The notes below the pieces were generated by a model, which was given only the letters and a program-made list of their open reading frames with translations, was not told the DNA's origin and searched no databases. From assembly GCA_030765045.1 (NCBI GenBank), contig CM060965.1:154930374-154994373 (forward strand): DNA of 64,000 nucleotides, written 5' to 3'. Positions 12,246-21,530 of this stretch are shown one piece after another (position 1 is the first letter of the stretch; every line of letters starts with the position of its first letter). Origin of the DNA: Tenodera sinensis. Its lineage: Eukaryota; Arthropoda; Insecta; Mantodea; Mantidae. A program made the translations under genes and the position numbers.

Positions 12246-13976
12246 ATGGCATCAGCCGGACAACATACAGACACGCCGGCCGCTAGCAGCAGACTGGCAG
12301 AGAGCGGCGCGCAAGCACCCATATTTATAGATTCCGCCACCACAGCCATGGCAGCACTTGTCCAGCCCTCCCCACCCATATTGGCGGACGAGATGAGACA
12401 ACACCAACAGACACAGGAGGAAGAGCGAAAGGCACGATCCCTGGAAAAACTGCAAAAAGAAGTGGAGGACATTCAAAACGAAATAGCATACTACAACAGC
12501 ATACTGGCAAACCTCGATGCTGATTCTACAAACTTTACCAGATTCTCACAGGACCTCGCGTACTGCTACAAAGATTACGCAGTAAAGAAACGCGAACTTG
12601 TTAAGCAGAGTGAGGGGTGGAAGACAGCTACGCCGAAGAAAAAGCGTACCAGAGAGAACGATAGCGACTCCGACGGTGAACGTCCCGGCCAGTCTTCGAG
12701 CACCAAGAGGCAACTAAGACAAGCTACACCGCCCCACCCCCTCGCTCTACACAACTCGTTTGCACCACTACAGGTAGCAGAACGCGAGGAAGCAGACTAT
12801 CCAGCACTTCCCACACCCTCACAGAACCCCTTCCAACTTCACAAACCAAAGATCCCACCACACCAGAAGACCCCAACAAAAACCCGCCCCCCTCCCCGAC
12901 CCTCAAACCCGGTCCCATCCACCTCAACAGCCACACCTACAGCCCCGACGACCACTACAAACGACAACCAAAAACCACCCAGGATCATTATACCAGACAT
13001 AAAACAAACAGTTAAGGTTCTCCAACTTTTACGCAACAAACTACAGAACGGGTCATATAAACTACAGACAACGAGGGATTGCCTAAAGCTCTTCCTCCAG
13101 AAGAAACAGGACTCCGCCCCCACAATGCAGCTCCTGACGAACGCCGGTGTTGAATGCTACAGTTTTACGCCCAGAAGCGACCAGCCCCTGCGTTACGTTA
13201 TTAAACGCCTTCCTGCAGATCTACAGGTGGAATACATAAAGGAGGACCTGGAGCAGAAGGGTTACACCGGCGTTCAGGTGCGACAAATGGTGTCCCGTGG
13301 CAGACCTCTTTCAAATTACCAGGTAAGCGTAGATAGAACCGCTGATAACCAAAAGCTCATACAGGAAAGAGAAGTGTGCCATATGATGGTCACCGTGGAG
13401 GTCTTAAAAACCTTCCAGAACATCACGCAGTGTTTTAACTGCCAACAATTAGGCCATACCTTTAAAAATTGTCACATGACCTCCCGGTGTGTTCTTTGCG
13501 GTGGCATCCACCGCCTAGCTGACTGCCCAAAAAAGGCCAAGGAAGACACTGTACCCCACTGTGCGAACTGTGGGGAAGCGCATCCTGCCAGCTACAGGGG
13601 GTGTGAAACATTTAAGATGGAACGCCATCGCCGTCAACTGGCAGCCGCAGTCAGGAACTCTCCTGGTACCCAACCAGGGCCACGCCCCATCCCCTACCCG
13701 GCCCTGGTCCAAAAAGGCACCTCTTTTGCAGGAGCCGCCGGAGGGCAAAATGCACCCGCGCAACCGCCAAATGGTCCCCCTCCACAACCCCAGCCCTCAG
13801 AGGCACCCACTAGCGACCTGGGAGGTTTAAAAGAAATTTTCAGCCTCTTCAAGGATTTAAACCTCCCAGTACTACTACCAAAGTTGCGGCCCATAATCGC
13901 AAGATTAAAAAGCTGCAACGATACCATGGAGAAGCTGGAAGCCATCATATGTTTGGTTACCACTCTCTTCGAGTAA
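12246..13976 (+). CDS. Jockey LINE ORF1 protein (Gag-like RNA-binding protein, 576 aa)
   Basis: This is the nucleic-acid-binding partner of ORF2, expected to coat the LINE RNA in a ribonucleoprotein particle and assist target-primed reverse transcription. Domains in order: a charged, probably coiled-coil segment at about 52-85; a basic KKKR patch at 131-134; a long Pro/Thr-rich linker at about 160-245; a PRE_C2HC-type domain at about 305-390; then three zinc knuckles. The knuckles are CFNCQQLGHTFKNC (396-409), CVLCGGIHRLADC (415-427) and CANCGEAHPASYRGC (439-453). A proline-rich tail leads to a conserved-looking C-terminal helical segment at 525-576. The ATG at 12246 is the first in a long open frame. 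The three-knuckle arrangement is typical of Jockey and related insect clades. No stop or frameshift is seen. Confidence 0.95.
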   Translation: MASAGQHTDTPAASSRLAESGAQAPIFIDSATTAMAALVQPSPPILADEMRQHQQTQEEERKARSLEKLQKEVEDIQNEIAYYNSILANLDADSTNFTRFSQDLAYCYKDYAVKKRELVKQSEGWKTATPKKKRTRENDSDSDGERPGQSSSTKRQLRQATPPHPLALHNSFAPLQVAEREEADYPALPTPSQNPFQLHKPKIPPHQKTPTKTRPPPRPSNPVPSTSTATPTAPTTTTNDNQKPPRIIIPDIKQTVKVLQLLRNKLQNGSYKLQTTRDCLKLFLQKKQDSAPTMQLLTNAGVECYSFTPRSDQPLRYVIKRLPADLQVEYIKEDLEQKGYTGVQVRQMVSRGRPLSNYQVSVDRTADNQKLIQEREVCHMMVTVEVLKTFQNITQCFNCQQLGHTFKNCHMTSRCVLCGGIHRLADCPKKAKEDTVPHCANCGEAHPASYRGCETFKMERHRRQLAAAVRNSPGTQPGPRPIPYPALVQKGTSFAGAAGGQNAPAQPPNGPPPQPQPSEAPTSDLGGLKEIFSLFKDLNLPVLLPKLRPIIARLKSCNDTMEKLEAIICLVTTLFE

Positions 13977-16658
13977 ATGGCAACTTCAAGGGGAGGCATA
14001 ACTTTAACGCGTACACTCCTGTGGAATGCAGATGGCATCCACAGGAAGCAACACGAACTTGAAAACTACCTGCGGCGTAACAAAATTGATGTCGCATTCA
14101 TTTGCGAAACAAAATTACAGCAAGAGCACACTTTTAAGCTCCAGGGGTATCAAATCTTTCGCAACGACAGAACTGGCAGACAGGGGGGAGGTACTGCTAT
14201 TTTGCTCAGAAACACTGTTGCTCATGCTTCTGTTACGCTACCTGCAATGGCAGCGTTAGAGTGCACAGCACTTAAAACCCGTGTAAATAATCAAACGGTG
14301 ATGCTGGTAGCGCTCTACCGGCCCCCCAACTCCTTAAATTTCATACCTGACCTCGAACAAATCCTCGCTTTAGAGGAGCACGTTATAATTGCAGGAGATT
14401 TCAACGCTCGGCACCCCTGGTGGTTTTCACGCCGGGCAAACGCGGCTGGAAATCTCCTGGTTGAACTTATAACAGATAATGACGACTTAGAGGTACATCT
14501 TCCCCCAGACCCCACATTTTGGCACAGATCGGGGCACTTTGACCCCGAAATTTTGGACTTCGTACTAACAAAAAATGCGACGCCTTTAATTAACTTCACA
14601 GTGTATCACAGCCTGGACTCTGACCATCTTCCCGTGCACTTCGATATACAGGGTGGCATTCCGGCCGGTGCCCCTGGGCCTCGAAGGAGGGCTGAGACCG
14701 ATTGGAATAAGTTTACCACGGAAATGCACGGGATGGCGCAACCCAGGCTGTCATACTACAGCGAGGCAGACATAGATGTCGCCATTGAAAACTTTACTGC
14801 CTCGATACACACGGCCAAGAGAAACGCTACCACTTACACCACAAGACCACCCGGTTTTTGCACGTACCCCGAGGTAGAGCAACTCATTGCGCGGAGACGA
14901 CGCTTGACAAGACTGTGGCGGTACACCCGTCAGCCTGAATACAAAGTGCTAGCAAAATGGCTACGCAACATCATTCGGCATCAAATTAAAATCAACAAAA
15001 CTGAACAGTGGGAAAACAAAATGCTGAGTACCACCCATTCGGACTCTTCCTTGTGGAAATTATTAAAGGCATTTAAAGTCTCCACGAACGTCAACTCCGC
15101 AACTGAGGCGCTGCACACTCATGGCGGCCTGCACTTCTCCGAAGAGGAGAAAGCCGAGGTCTTCGCTGACTGTCTTGAAGATAGATTCAGCGAAAACCCA
15201 GTTACCAACCGAGATATAGAACGGGAGGTACAGACATGGGTACAAACCTGGGTGGCGCAGAAGCAAGAGCAACAACTACCCATCATAACACCGCAGGAAG
15301 TTTACAAGCTCATTAGGAAATTACCTAATGGGAAAGCTGCCGGCCCAGACAAAGTGACTAATGAGGAACTTAAGCATCTCCCGAGAAAAGCCCTGGTGCA
15401 ACTGACTAAAATTTTTAACGCCTGTCTGCAGCAAGGCTATTTCCCCTCTACCTGGAAACGAGCCAAGGTAATTATGCTCCCAAAGCAAGGAAAAAGCACC
15501 AGACAACCGCAAAACTACCGCCCCATTAGTCTCTTGTCTACTATTGGTAAATTGCTCGAAAAACTTATACTTTCTCGACTTCAAAAACATGTTTCGGAAT
15601 CACATGAACTATCAAATTCACAGTTTGGTTTTCGAAAAGGACATTCAACTGATTTACAGCTTTTGAGATTAACTGATGACGTAACAGAGCAATTTAACAA
15701 TGGGGCTTCAACGTTGGCGCTATTTCTGGACGTAGAAGCCGCATTCGACCGGTGCTGGCACAATGGCCTTATTTACAAACTGCACCACAATTTCCCGGCT
15801 CTTCAAAATTATCTATATTTGCTGCACAATTTTTTAGAAAAACGCAAGTTTTACGTCCAAGTGGGCCGCTCCTCCTCACGGGAGAGAGTGATGCGGGCTG
15901 GCGTCCCACAAGGGGCAATCATGTCACCCTTTTTGTACATATTATTCACCAACGATTTCCCAGTGGACGCCAGATGTAAGGTAGCCATGTACGCCGACGA
16001 CACTGCAATATACAACCACCATAGAAATCCTCGTTTCGGCCTTGCAGAAATGCAACGTTATGTTAACAACTTCCTTTCATGGCAACATGACTGGAAAATC
16101 AAAATTAATCCCAACAAATGCCAGCTGATTCATTTCTCTAAGAGGCATCACACTTTGGCAATGGACCTAACGGTCGGTGGTCAGGTATTGCATTGCCGTC
16201 GGCAAGTTAAATATCTAGGGGTTACCTTGGACCGCACAATGTGCTGGTCCACCCACATAAAAAATAGCGCCAACAAAGGCAGACAGCGGCTAAAGTTATG
16301 CGCCCCCATCTTCCGCAGCAAACAGTTGCAATTGAAGTCCAAACTCGTCCTGTATAAGGCTTTCATCCTGTCAGTGGTTCTTTACGCGTGTGTGGCCTGG
16401 GCAAACGCCTCAAAAACCGCCTTGAAGACTATCCAAACCCTCCAAAACCTCTCCCTCCGAAAAATCCTCTCTGCTCCCATCCTAACCACTAACCGAACCC
16501 TTCACCAGGAAACCCAGATCCTAACCATTTCCGAGGCAATAGCGAAAAGAGCCGCTGTCGCGTGGGCGCGCATCAGAAACCATGACAATTACGTCATTGC
16601 CAATATTGGCAAAGGTGAGCCGAAGCATCGGAAACACACTAGAATTAAGATGTTTTAG
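13977..16658 (+). CDS. Jockey LINE ORF2 protein (APE endonuclease and reverse transcriptase, 893 aa)
   Basis: This enzyme nicks the target DNA and reverse transcribes the LINE RNA at the nick. The N-terminal APE-type endonuclease spans about 10-225: N17 in LLWNADG, E44 in ICETKL, AGDFNARH at 139-146, and the SDH catalytic pair at 215-217. The reverse transcriptase spans about 440-760: LPNGKAAGPD (449-458), NYRPISLL (513-520), FGFRKGHST (550-558), FLDVEAAFD with D585, AGVPQGAIMSP (641-651) and YADD with D674 and D675, then VKYLGVTLD. A C-terminal thumb/connection region follows. There is no RNase H domain. All catalytic residues are present. The ATG directly abuts the ORF1 stop, so translation is probably by reinitiation. 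Confidence 0.96.
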   Translation: MATSRGGITLTRTLLWNADGIHRKQHELENYLRRNKIDVAFICETKLQQEHTFKLQGYQIFRNDRTGRQGGGTAILLRNTVAHASVTLPAMAALECTALKTRVNNQTVMLVALYRPPNSLNFIPDLEQILALEEHVIIAGDFNARHPWWFSRRANAAGNLLVELITDNDDLEVHLPPDPTFWHRSGHFDPEILDFVLTKNATPLINFTVYHSLDSDHLPVHFDIQGGIPAGAPGPRRRAETDWNKFTTEMHGMAQPRLSYYSEADIDVAIENFTASIHTAKRNATTYTTRPPGFCTYPEVEQLIARRRRLTRLWRYTRQPEYKVLAKWLRNIIRHQIKINKTEQWENKMLSTTHSDSSLWKLLKAFKVSTNVNSATEALHTHGGLHFSEEEKAEVFADCLEDRFSENPVTNRDIEREVQTWVQTWVAQKQEQQLPIITPQEVYKLIRKLPNGKAAGPDKVTNEELKHLPRKALVQLTKIFNACLQQGYFPSTWKRAKVIMLPKQGKSTRQPQNYRPISLLSTIGKLLEKLILSRLQKHVSESHELSNSQFGFRKGHSTDLQLLRLTDDVTEQFNNGASTLALFLDVEAAFDRCWHNGLIYKLHHNFPALQNYLYLLHNFLEKRKFYVQVGRSSSRERVMRAGVPQGAIMSPFLYILFTNDFPVDARCKVAMYADDTAIYNHHRNPRFGLAEMQRYVNNFLSWQHDWKIKINPNKCQLIHFSKRHHTLAMDLTVGGQVLHCRRQVKYLGVTLDRTMCWSTHIKNSANKGRQRLKLCAPIFRSKQLQLKSKLVLYKAFILSVVLYACVAWANASKTALKTIQTLQNLSLRKILSAPILTTNRTLHQETQILTISEAIAKRAAVAWARIRNHDNYVIANIGKGEPKHRKHTRIKMF

Positions 16659-17167
16659 ACGTTGTTCGGCTCACCGACTGATGTGCGTCCGCGCAAAGAG
16701 GGGCCCTAGGCCGCACACACGCTACCTCAGAGGCCTGCATCCCAGGGAACCAGTCAGGAGCTGCAACCTGGTCCGCACAGGAAAACTGCGGAAAAACTGT
16801 ATATAGTAAAGTGTATATAATGCAGTGTGTGTAAATATGTATATACGAGTGTGTGTGTGTGTGTGTGTGTGTGCGTGTGATGGGACATATGTGTGGTATG
16901 CCCAGGAGTGAATGAGCGCGTGGATGAGTGTACATAAACAAAAAACGATCAAAAGAAACAAACAAGACATTGAACATACAAAATAAAACTGTTCTCGGTG
17001 GGCTAAAGCTGCCCACTGTATGGGTTTTAAAGGAAACACAGATAACACGAATCCACTTGTAAACTTTGTAAATAATATAAATAATGTTAATTTGAGCCTG
17101 TAAGCCGGGCCCTTTTGTACCGGCACCAGGCAAATGTTTTAGTTCAATAAATAAGTTCAAGTTCAAG
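16659..17167 (+). other. 3' UTR and tail of the Jockey LINE
   Basis: A 509 bp trailer with a GT dinucleotide run at about 16850-16874 and a polyadenylation-type AATAAA at 17146-17151. The terminal run AGTTCAAGTTCAAG is where a poly(A) tail would be in many LINEs. The 3' UTR is presumably the recognition site for the element's own RT. Confidence 0.8.
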
Positions 17168-17559
17168 TTTGGCGATCAAAAAGATACCCTTAATTTCAAA
17201 CCCCACGCGCTGCACGCGCTGGAGTTTCCGGGTTCAAGTCCAGAATGGTCAGTACTAGAGAAAGTCATGTGAGTGCGACACATCTGATTTTAAAAAAAAT
17301 GTGCGTGTCTTTTGATCACTATGTTGATGTCTTTTCATCACTACACCTGGCTCGAAGCCCGAGAGCATTTTGAATATGCATTTTGGCTATTTGTGGAAAA
17401 AGATCACAGTGAAATATCCTACGCTAGCAAGCATTGCGGAACACGCTCAAATGTGTGTCAACCCTTTTGACATAAATTGTGCATTCACTACCAACGCTTT
17501 TGGTGTCACATGAGATTTATGTGAGCATTTTGACTGGTAAGACTATGAAGACGAAAACT
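17168..17559 (+). other. Right flank of the Jockey insertion, with a Repeat A end
   Basis: Starts with the right target-site duplication (17168-17178). A box B-like GGGTTCAAGTCC at about 17231 suggests a SINE scrap. At 17246-17294 the Repeat A 3' end follows (TAGAGAAAGTCATGTGAGTG and onward to CATCTGATTTT). Confidence 0.6.
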
Positions 17560-17805
17560 GATGCAACAGTCCGGCAAGGCTTGCTGTCCAGCCGCTGCGT
17601 CACTCACTGCAGGCGTCAAGAGTGGGGTGCAGTACAGGATGAGACGTGGTTAGCGCCCCGATCGCTCCCGGCCGGTTATGCTGCCTTCGCATCCAGGGAC
17701 CGCTATTTCTTAACCAAGTAGCTCCTCCATTGCCCCTCAGGGACCTAACGAGGCTGAGTGCACCTCGGACCAGATCTCCCAGCGGGTGAAAATTCCGATC
17801 GGTAA
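17560..17805 (-). mobile_element. SINE-gamma fragment
   Basis: The minus-strand body includes GGTGCACTCAGCCTCGTTAG and ATAACCGGCCGGGAGCGATC. The same blocks occur at 53441-53885 and 42075-42215 on the plus strand. The tRNA-like head is missing here. Confidence 0.65.
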
Positions 17806-17908
17806 GACTATGGTAGACACAACATTTAATGGCGGATATCTAAATACTACTATTCTCTTTTCTGCTGTGCAAACACATTTTGTAGGCGAACATTACATAC
17901 ATATATAT

Positions 17909-18748
17909 TGGGTGTCCCAAAAAACACCAAGAACGCTTAGTATTTTGTGCGGGATGGCAAATTGATAGATTTTCATATAGGAACCCCTGTCCGGAAATGT
18001 ACTGTTTGGACGCTGGAGAGCGTCGAATTTTGAGAATGAGCTGTTGTAGCAATTTGTTAAAATTGGTTTTGGTATCTTAACGGAAGATGAGCAACCTTTT
18101 AGCAATCTGTGTACCGGGGTGAACGACCTGAGCATAACATTCCTGCGCCCATCCTATTGCGTTACTTGTGCAGTTTTCAGTACAGTAGCTTTTTATCAGC
18201 AGTGCGACATGTAGCAGTACACAGCTGCTGAAATGGCGGACTTAAGCTCCAGCACACTTTGATGTAAATGTGCGGAATCATCTCAACGTCGCATATTCAG
18301 ATCGATGGATTGGTAGAGGAGGACCAGTTCTATGGCCAGTACAGTCGCCATATCTGGGACCTGTCGACTATTTTCTGTGGAGTTGTATGAAGAGTATGGT
18401 GTATGGCACTCCTGCAACGTCAGCGGAGGATCTATAGCTCGAGTCCACGGAATGATTGAAAATCTTCAAAGACAACTGCATTTATTGGGTCATGTGCATA
18501 AGGCTCACCACCGACGCTATAGGCTCTACAATGAAGTAGGAGGTACTTAGTTCGAAGCCCGTTTCTAATGTAGACAGATCGATGTTGGGTTTTTTGATTA
18601 AATGTGAACGTACAAGCATCTCACATTTCAATGCGCTATAGTATCTAAATGTCCGTGCATTTCCGGACAGGGGTTCCTATCTCAAAACTGATCAGTTTGT
18701 CGTCCCTCACAACATACTAAGCGTTGTCAGTGATTTTTGGGATATCCT
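17909..18748 (+). mobile_element. Mariner-type DNA transposon with long inverted ends, internally deleted
   Basis: The left end (17909-17997) and right end (18658-18748) are inverted copies of about 90 bp. Both contain AACGCTTAGTAT and AGGAACCCCTGTCCGGAAATG. The length is about 840 bp against roughly 1.3 kb for an intact mariner, so the N-terminal half of the transposase is lost. The flanking duplication is not clear. Confidence 0.75.
18297..18620 (+). pseudogene. Mariner-type transposase, C-terminal remnant
   Basis: Reading RWIGRGGPVLWPVQSPYLGP followed by VDYFLW matches the block around the last catalytic acidic residue of insect mariner-type transposases. Here the expected SPDLTP is SPYLGP, so a conserved Asp is lost. 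Stops and frameshifts follow. It lies between the inverted ends at 17909-18748 and is inactive. Confidence 0.7.
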
Positions 18749-19258
18749 TTACAGCGTGACTTGAGAGCATGTTGAACTATACAAGGCCTTGCAAGCCTCT
18801 GATTGGATTTTATTTTGACTAGCTCTTTCTTTCACTCGGCATTAACTTTGTGTCAGCCACAGTTACTACCTACTAGATGCTAATCAAAATGAGTTTGCAG
18901 CCACGTGCGGGGCTCATATTCTGGAGGTTAATATTAACTGGCAAAACTTTTAACAAGGTATGTTACATACTGTGGATTTTTCAAATTAACCTAAGCTTAA
19001 AAGGAAGGGAACATGAGCATATTTCCCATATTTTGATCCGAATGGTTTTCGTTACCATGTGTTGCCATTGTGAACCTTAGTTGGTCGAGTACAGTCCTGG
19101 TACTTCTTAAATTTAAGCAGTAAGTTGTAAGAATTACTTAGAACAATGTATGTATACGTCGACGACCGACCAGATTGCACTAAAAAAAGCTCTAAAACAG
19201 CGGTAGAAATCTAAGTAGTATGATGCAAAGAATTTAATATTCTCCGAATCATTTTCAT
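18749..19258. other. Intron sequence, nothing recognised
   Basis: Unremarkable AT-rich sequence between the mariner remnant and a Repeat A copy. Confidence 0.4.
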
Positions 19259-20124
19259 ATTTTTACTTTCTCTACTGGTAAGTAGGGGAAGTGTTGTATT
19301 CCACCCAAAAATTCGATGTCGAGATTTCACCAGAAACATATGTTTTGAGACCCCTGAATAAAAAAAAAAAGCATTTTTAGAAAAAGGTCCGTGTGTGTGT
19401 CTGTGTGTCTGTGTGTCAGTCTGTCAGTCTGTGGACAGCATAGCTCAAAAACAAAATGTCAGTTAAAAACCAAAGTTGGTATTTAAGTTTAATGTCTTTC
19501 AGGGATGCGACACGAAGATTTTGAAGAAAATAGCCCCACACTAAACTACCCTTTACATGGAAAATTTTTCAAAAATTTTGATTTTCTTGAAAATGGCTCT
19601 AACGATTTCTATTAAAATGTCATATATTTTAGATATTTTTATGACAAATGAAATGTATATCTTGAATTTTCTGGCTATAGCCCCTGTAGTCGTATTTACT
19701 CTGGACGACTTTTGCATAACTGGTAAACCGTTAGAGATAGACCAAATTATACTCTACAAAAAATGTAGATCTTGCTAAAATACACAATTTATGTCTCAAT
19801 AAATTTTCCTATAGGGTGAACCATTTCGGAGATATTCCTTGTTATGTGTGTGAGTTTCGGAAAACTTAGAACTTTCGTGAAATGGATCATCGTTGCTCAT
19901 TTTTTTATATGTTAAGTGTGCAAAGACAACAGAATCTCAAACATTTGACTATTACACAAAGCCCACTGTATTCTAACATTCCCCTTGCACCTACAAGGAA
20001 ATAAGCAATAAGTTGTACAAATGTTTATCTCAACTAATACGAAGAAGATATAGGAATAAGAGTTTGTAAGAATGGTTAGTACAAGAGTAGAGAAGGTCAT
20101 GTGAGTGCAACACATCAGATTTTT
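19259..20124 (+). repeat. Repeat A, near-complete copy (reference copy)
   Basis: An 866 bp copy showing the whole family structure. It has a head TTTTTACTTTCTCTACTGGT, a (GTGTCT)n-like stretch, and ATAGCTCAAAAACAAAATGT. The conserved body follows (GGATGCGACACGAAGATTTT, GAAAATGGCTCTAACGATTT, AACCATTTCGGAGATATTCC). The tail runs GAGTAGAGAAGGTCATGTGA to CAACACATCAGATTTTT. The 12 bp ACTTTCTCTACT near the 5' end has an inverted near-copy in the tail, AGTAGAGAAGGT here and AGTAGAGAAAGT in other copies. There is no coding capacity. Confidence 0.85.
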
Positions 20125-20574
20125 AGTTTAGAAAACCTATTTGTGTAGCTGACCTAAAGAGATAATAGAGATGCACTAAAATGAAGTATGGAAATAAAAA
20201 CAAACCACCGCCCCCCCCCCAAAAAAAACAACATAAAACTAAAAAGGACTATCGAAAAAAGCATCATTTCAATGTTTTCAGTCACTAAACAAGACCTTGA
20301 TCAAAGTATAAAATTGCTAAAAGAATAAAGCATAATTAAAGTGTCCTCATATCTACCACTGCAGTATCTAATACAGTGCTGTATTAATCGTGCAATTTGC
20401 ATTTATCACAATAGATGTTTACTTTCTGTACTATTTTCTTTTGTTAGAGTTCAATTGAATTGAATATTCTTATCTATACAAATCGAGCCATTCTTACAAT
20501 ATTTCTTTTTGACCTTTCCTTTGCACAATATATGTTATAACGTAATATTGGAACCTTTATACAGCTATCTCGGA
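20125..20574. other. Intron sequence with a C10/A8 run
   Basis: Contains a poly-C then poly-A run at about 20208-20228. Otherwise unrecognised. Confidence 0.4.
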
Positions 20575-20925
20575 CTGAGGCGATCGCAAGATACCTGCCA
20601 CACGGGCAGAACGTGATGTTATTGCGCGAGTACAGTGACAGCACAAATTACAACTCTGTTCGCTGCCTATAGTGCCTAATGTGTATAACGTATTCACTAG
20701 TTCCACGCATAGAATCAAATACCTCCAGCATGAAAATCGAAATGTTCACGTATTGCTAAACTTGTGCAAGAATTTGGGAGTGAATATTTCACTGCAAATG
20801 GCGACAGCATTGGATATAAGTTATGCAACAACGCTATCTACAAAGTTCGTGCGTCGACTATACCTGGCCTCTTCTGAGTTGTGATCATGTGACTGACTCC
20901 ATCTATTTCCTATAGTTCGAACTCC
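20575..20925 (+). repeat. Zinc-finger transposon-like repeat, copy 1
   Basis: Homologous over about 300 bp to the minus strand of 53945-54270. It contains a broken version of the small ORF found there. Confidence 0.6.
20719..20877 (+). pseudogene. Broken copy of a CGGBP1/BED-like zinc-finger ORF
   Basis: Aligned to the ORF at 53977-54150, the start codon is ATA, an internal TGA follows after four codons, and one of the two finger cysteines is changed (IGYKLC against IECNLC). The peptide CSRIAKLVQEFGSEYFTANG is still recognisable. Not functional. Confidence 0.5.
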
Positions 20926-20993
20926 GCAACCTTTCGTTCGCTGTATGAAGGTTCGCTCCCTTGTTACATGTCTGTCTTCCCATGTTGATTGTC

Positions 20994-21103
20994 GGTCTGG
21001 GTGGTTCAGTTGCTTAGATGCTGGCCTACTGATCCCAAGGTCGCGGATTCAAACCCGCCCCAGACCGATAATTTTAAGCGTCTGTCCATTCAGTAGATTT
21101 ACT
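20994..21103 (+). mobile_element. SINE-alpha head (tRNA-derived), split copy
   Basis: A tRNA-like head, GGTCTGGGTGGTTCAGTTGC, with box B GGTCGCGGATTCAAAC, closing with CCCCAGACC. It is the same family as 22163-22382. Homology breaks at TAGATTTACT and resumes at 21462. Confidence 0.75.
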
Positions 21104-21461
21104 TACTTTTACAGGTTTTCCACTTTCCTGTGGTTGCCTTGCAATTCTGTATCATTTCTCCAATATATTCTATCATTCCACTGTCCCTCTTCTAATCCTC
21201 TCTTCTTGGTAGTTTTATCAATACCATCCCTCTAAATAAAACGGGTCCTTTCTCGTTTGTACCTATCAGAAGTCGACCAGCTAACAACCTTCTTTAGTAA
21301 CTTATCTTCCGTCATTCTCTAAACGTGCCCATACAATTAGAGCGCCCATGTTTCTAGTCTATCAGCAACACTCTTTCTTCTGCATCCATTTCCGCCCTTA
21401 TTTTCTTAAATGCTCCATTCTTGACATTCTTCTCAAAGTGTCCTATTTTGGCACATAATTT
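21104..21461 (-). pseudogene. LINE 3' fragment inserted inside SINE-alpha
   Basis: The minus strand reads YGHV-RMTEDKLLKK and then a basic RYKRE segment. This is the GHV-RM motif near the end of ORF2 in many LINEs. Stops are present. It interrupts the SINE precisely between its two homologous halves, so it arrived later. Confidence 0.6.
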
Positions 21462-21530
21462 TGAGACGAAATTCCGACTCACTGACAGCGCTGATATGAT
21501 TGGCAATTGACAATGCTATTAACAACAAAA
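21462..21530 (+). mobile_element. SINE-alpha tail, split copy
   Basis: GAGACGAAATTCCGACTCAC through TTAACAACAAAATG matches the tail of the copy ending at 22382. Confidence 0.7.

Larger units (their letters stand above)
11823..17167 (+). mobile_element. Full-length Jockey-clade non-LTR retrotransposon (LINE)
   Basis: A 5,345 bp element that copies itself by target-primed reverse transcription. It is bounded by identical 11 bp copies of TTTGGCGATCA at 11812-11822 and 17168-17178, which define both ends. The order is a 5' UTR of 423 bp, ORF1 (Gag-like), ORF2 (endonuclease plus RT) and a 3' UTR of 509 bp. It has no LTR and no RNase H domain, as is usual in the Jockey clade. AATAAA lies at 17146-17151. 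The element ends in repeated AGTTCA units instead of a poly(A) run. Its coding part is visibly richer in G+C than the surrounding intron. Perfect duplications and two open frames point to a recent insertion. Confidence 0.95.

Noticed and set aside
12212..14038. Minus-strand frames opposite Jockey ORF1
   Set aside because: Shadow frames of the GC-rich, proline-rich plus-strand ORF.
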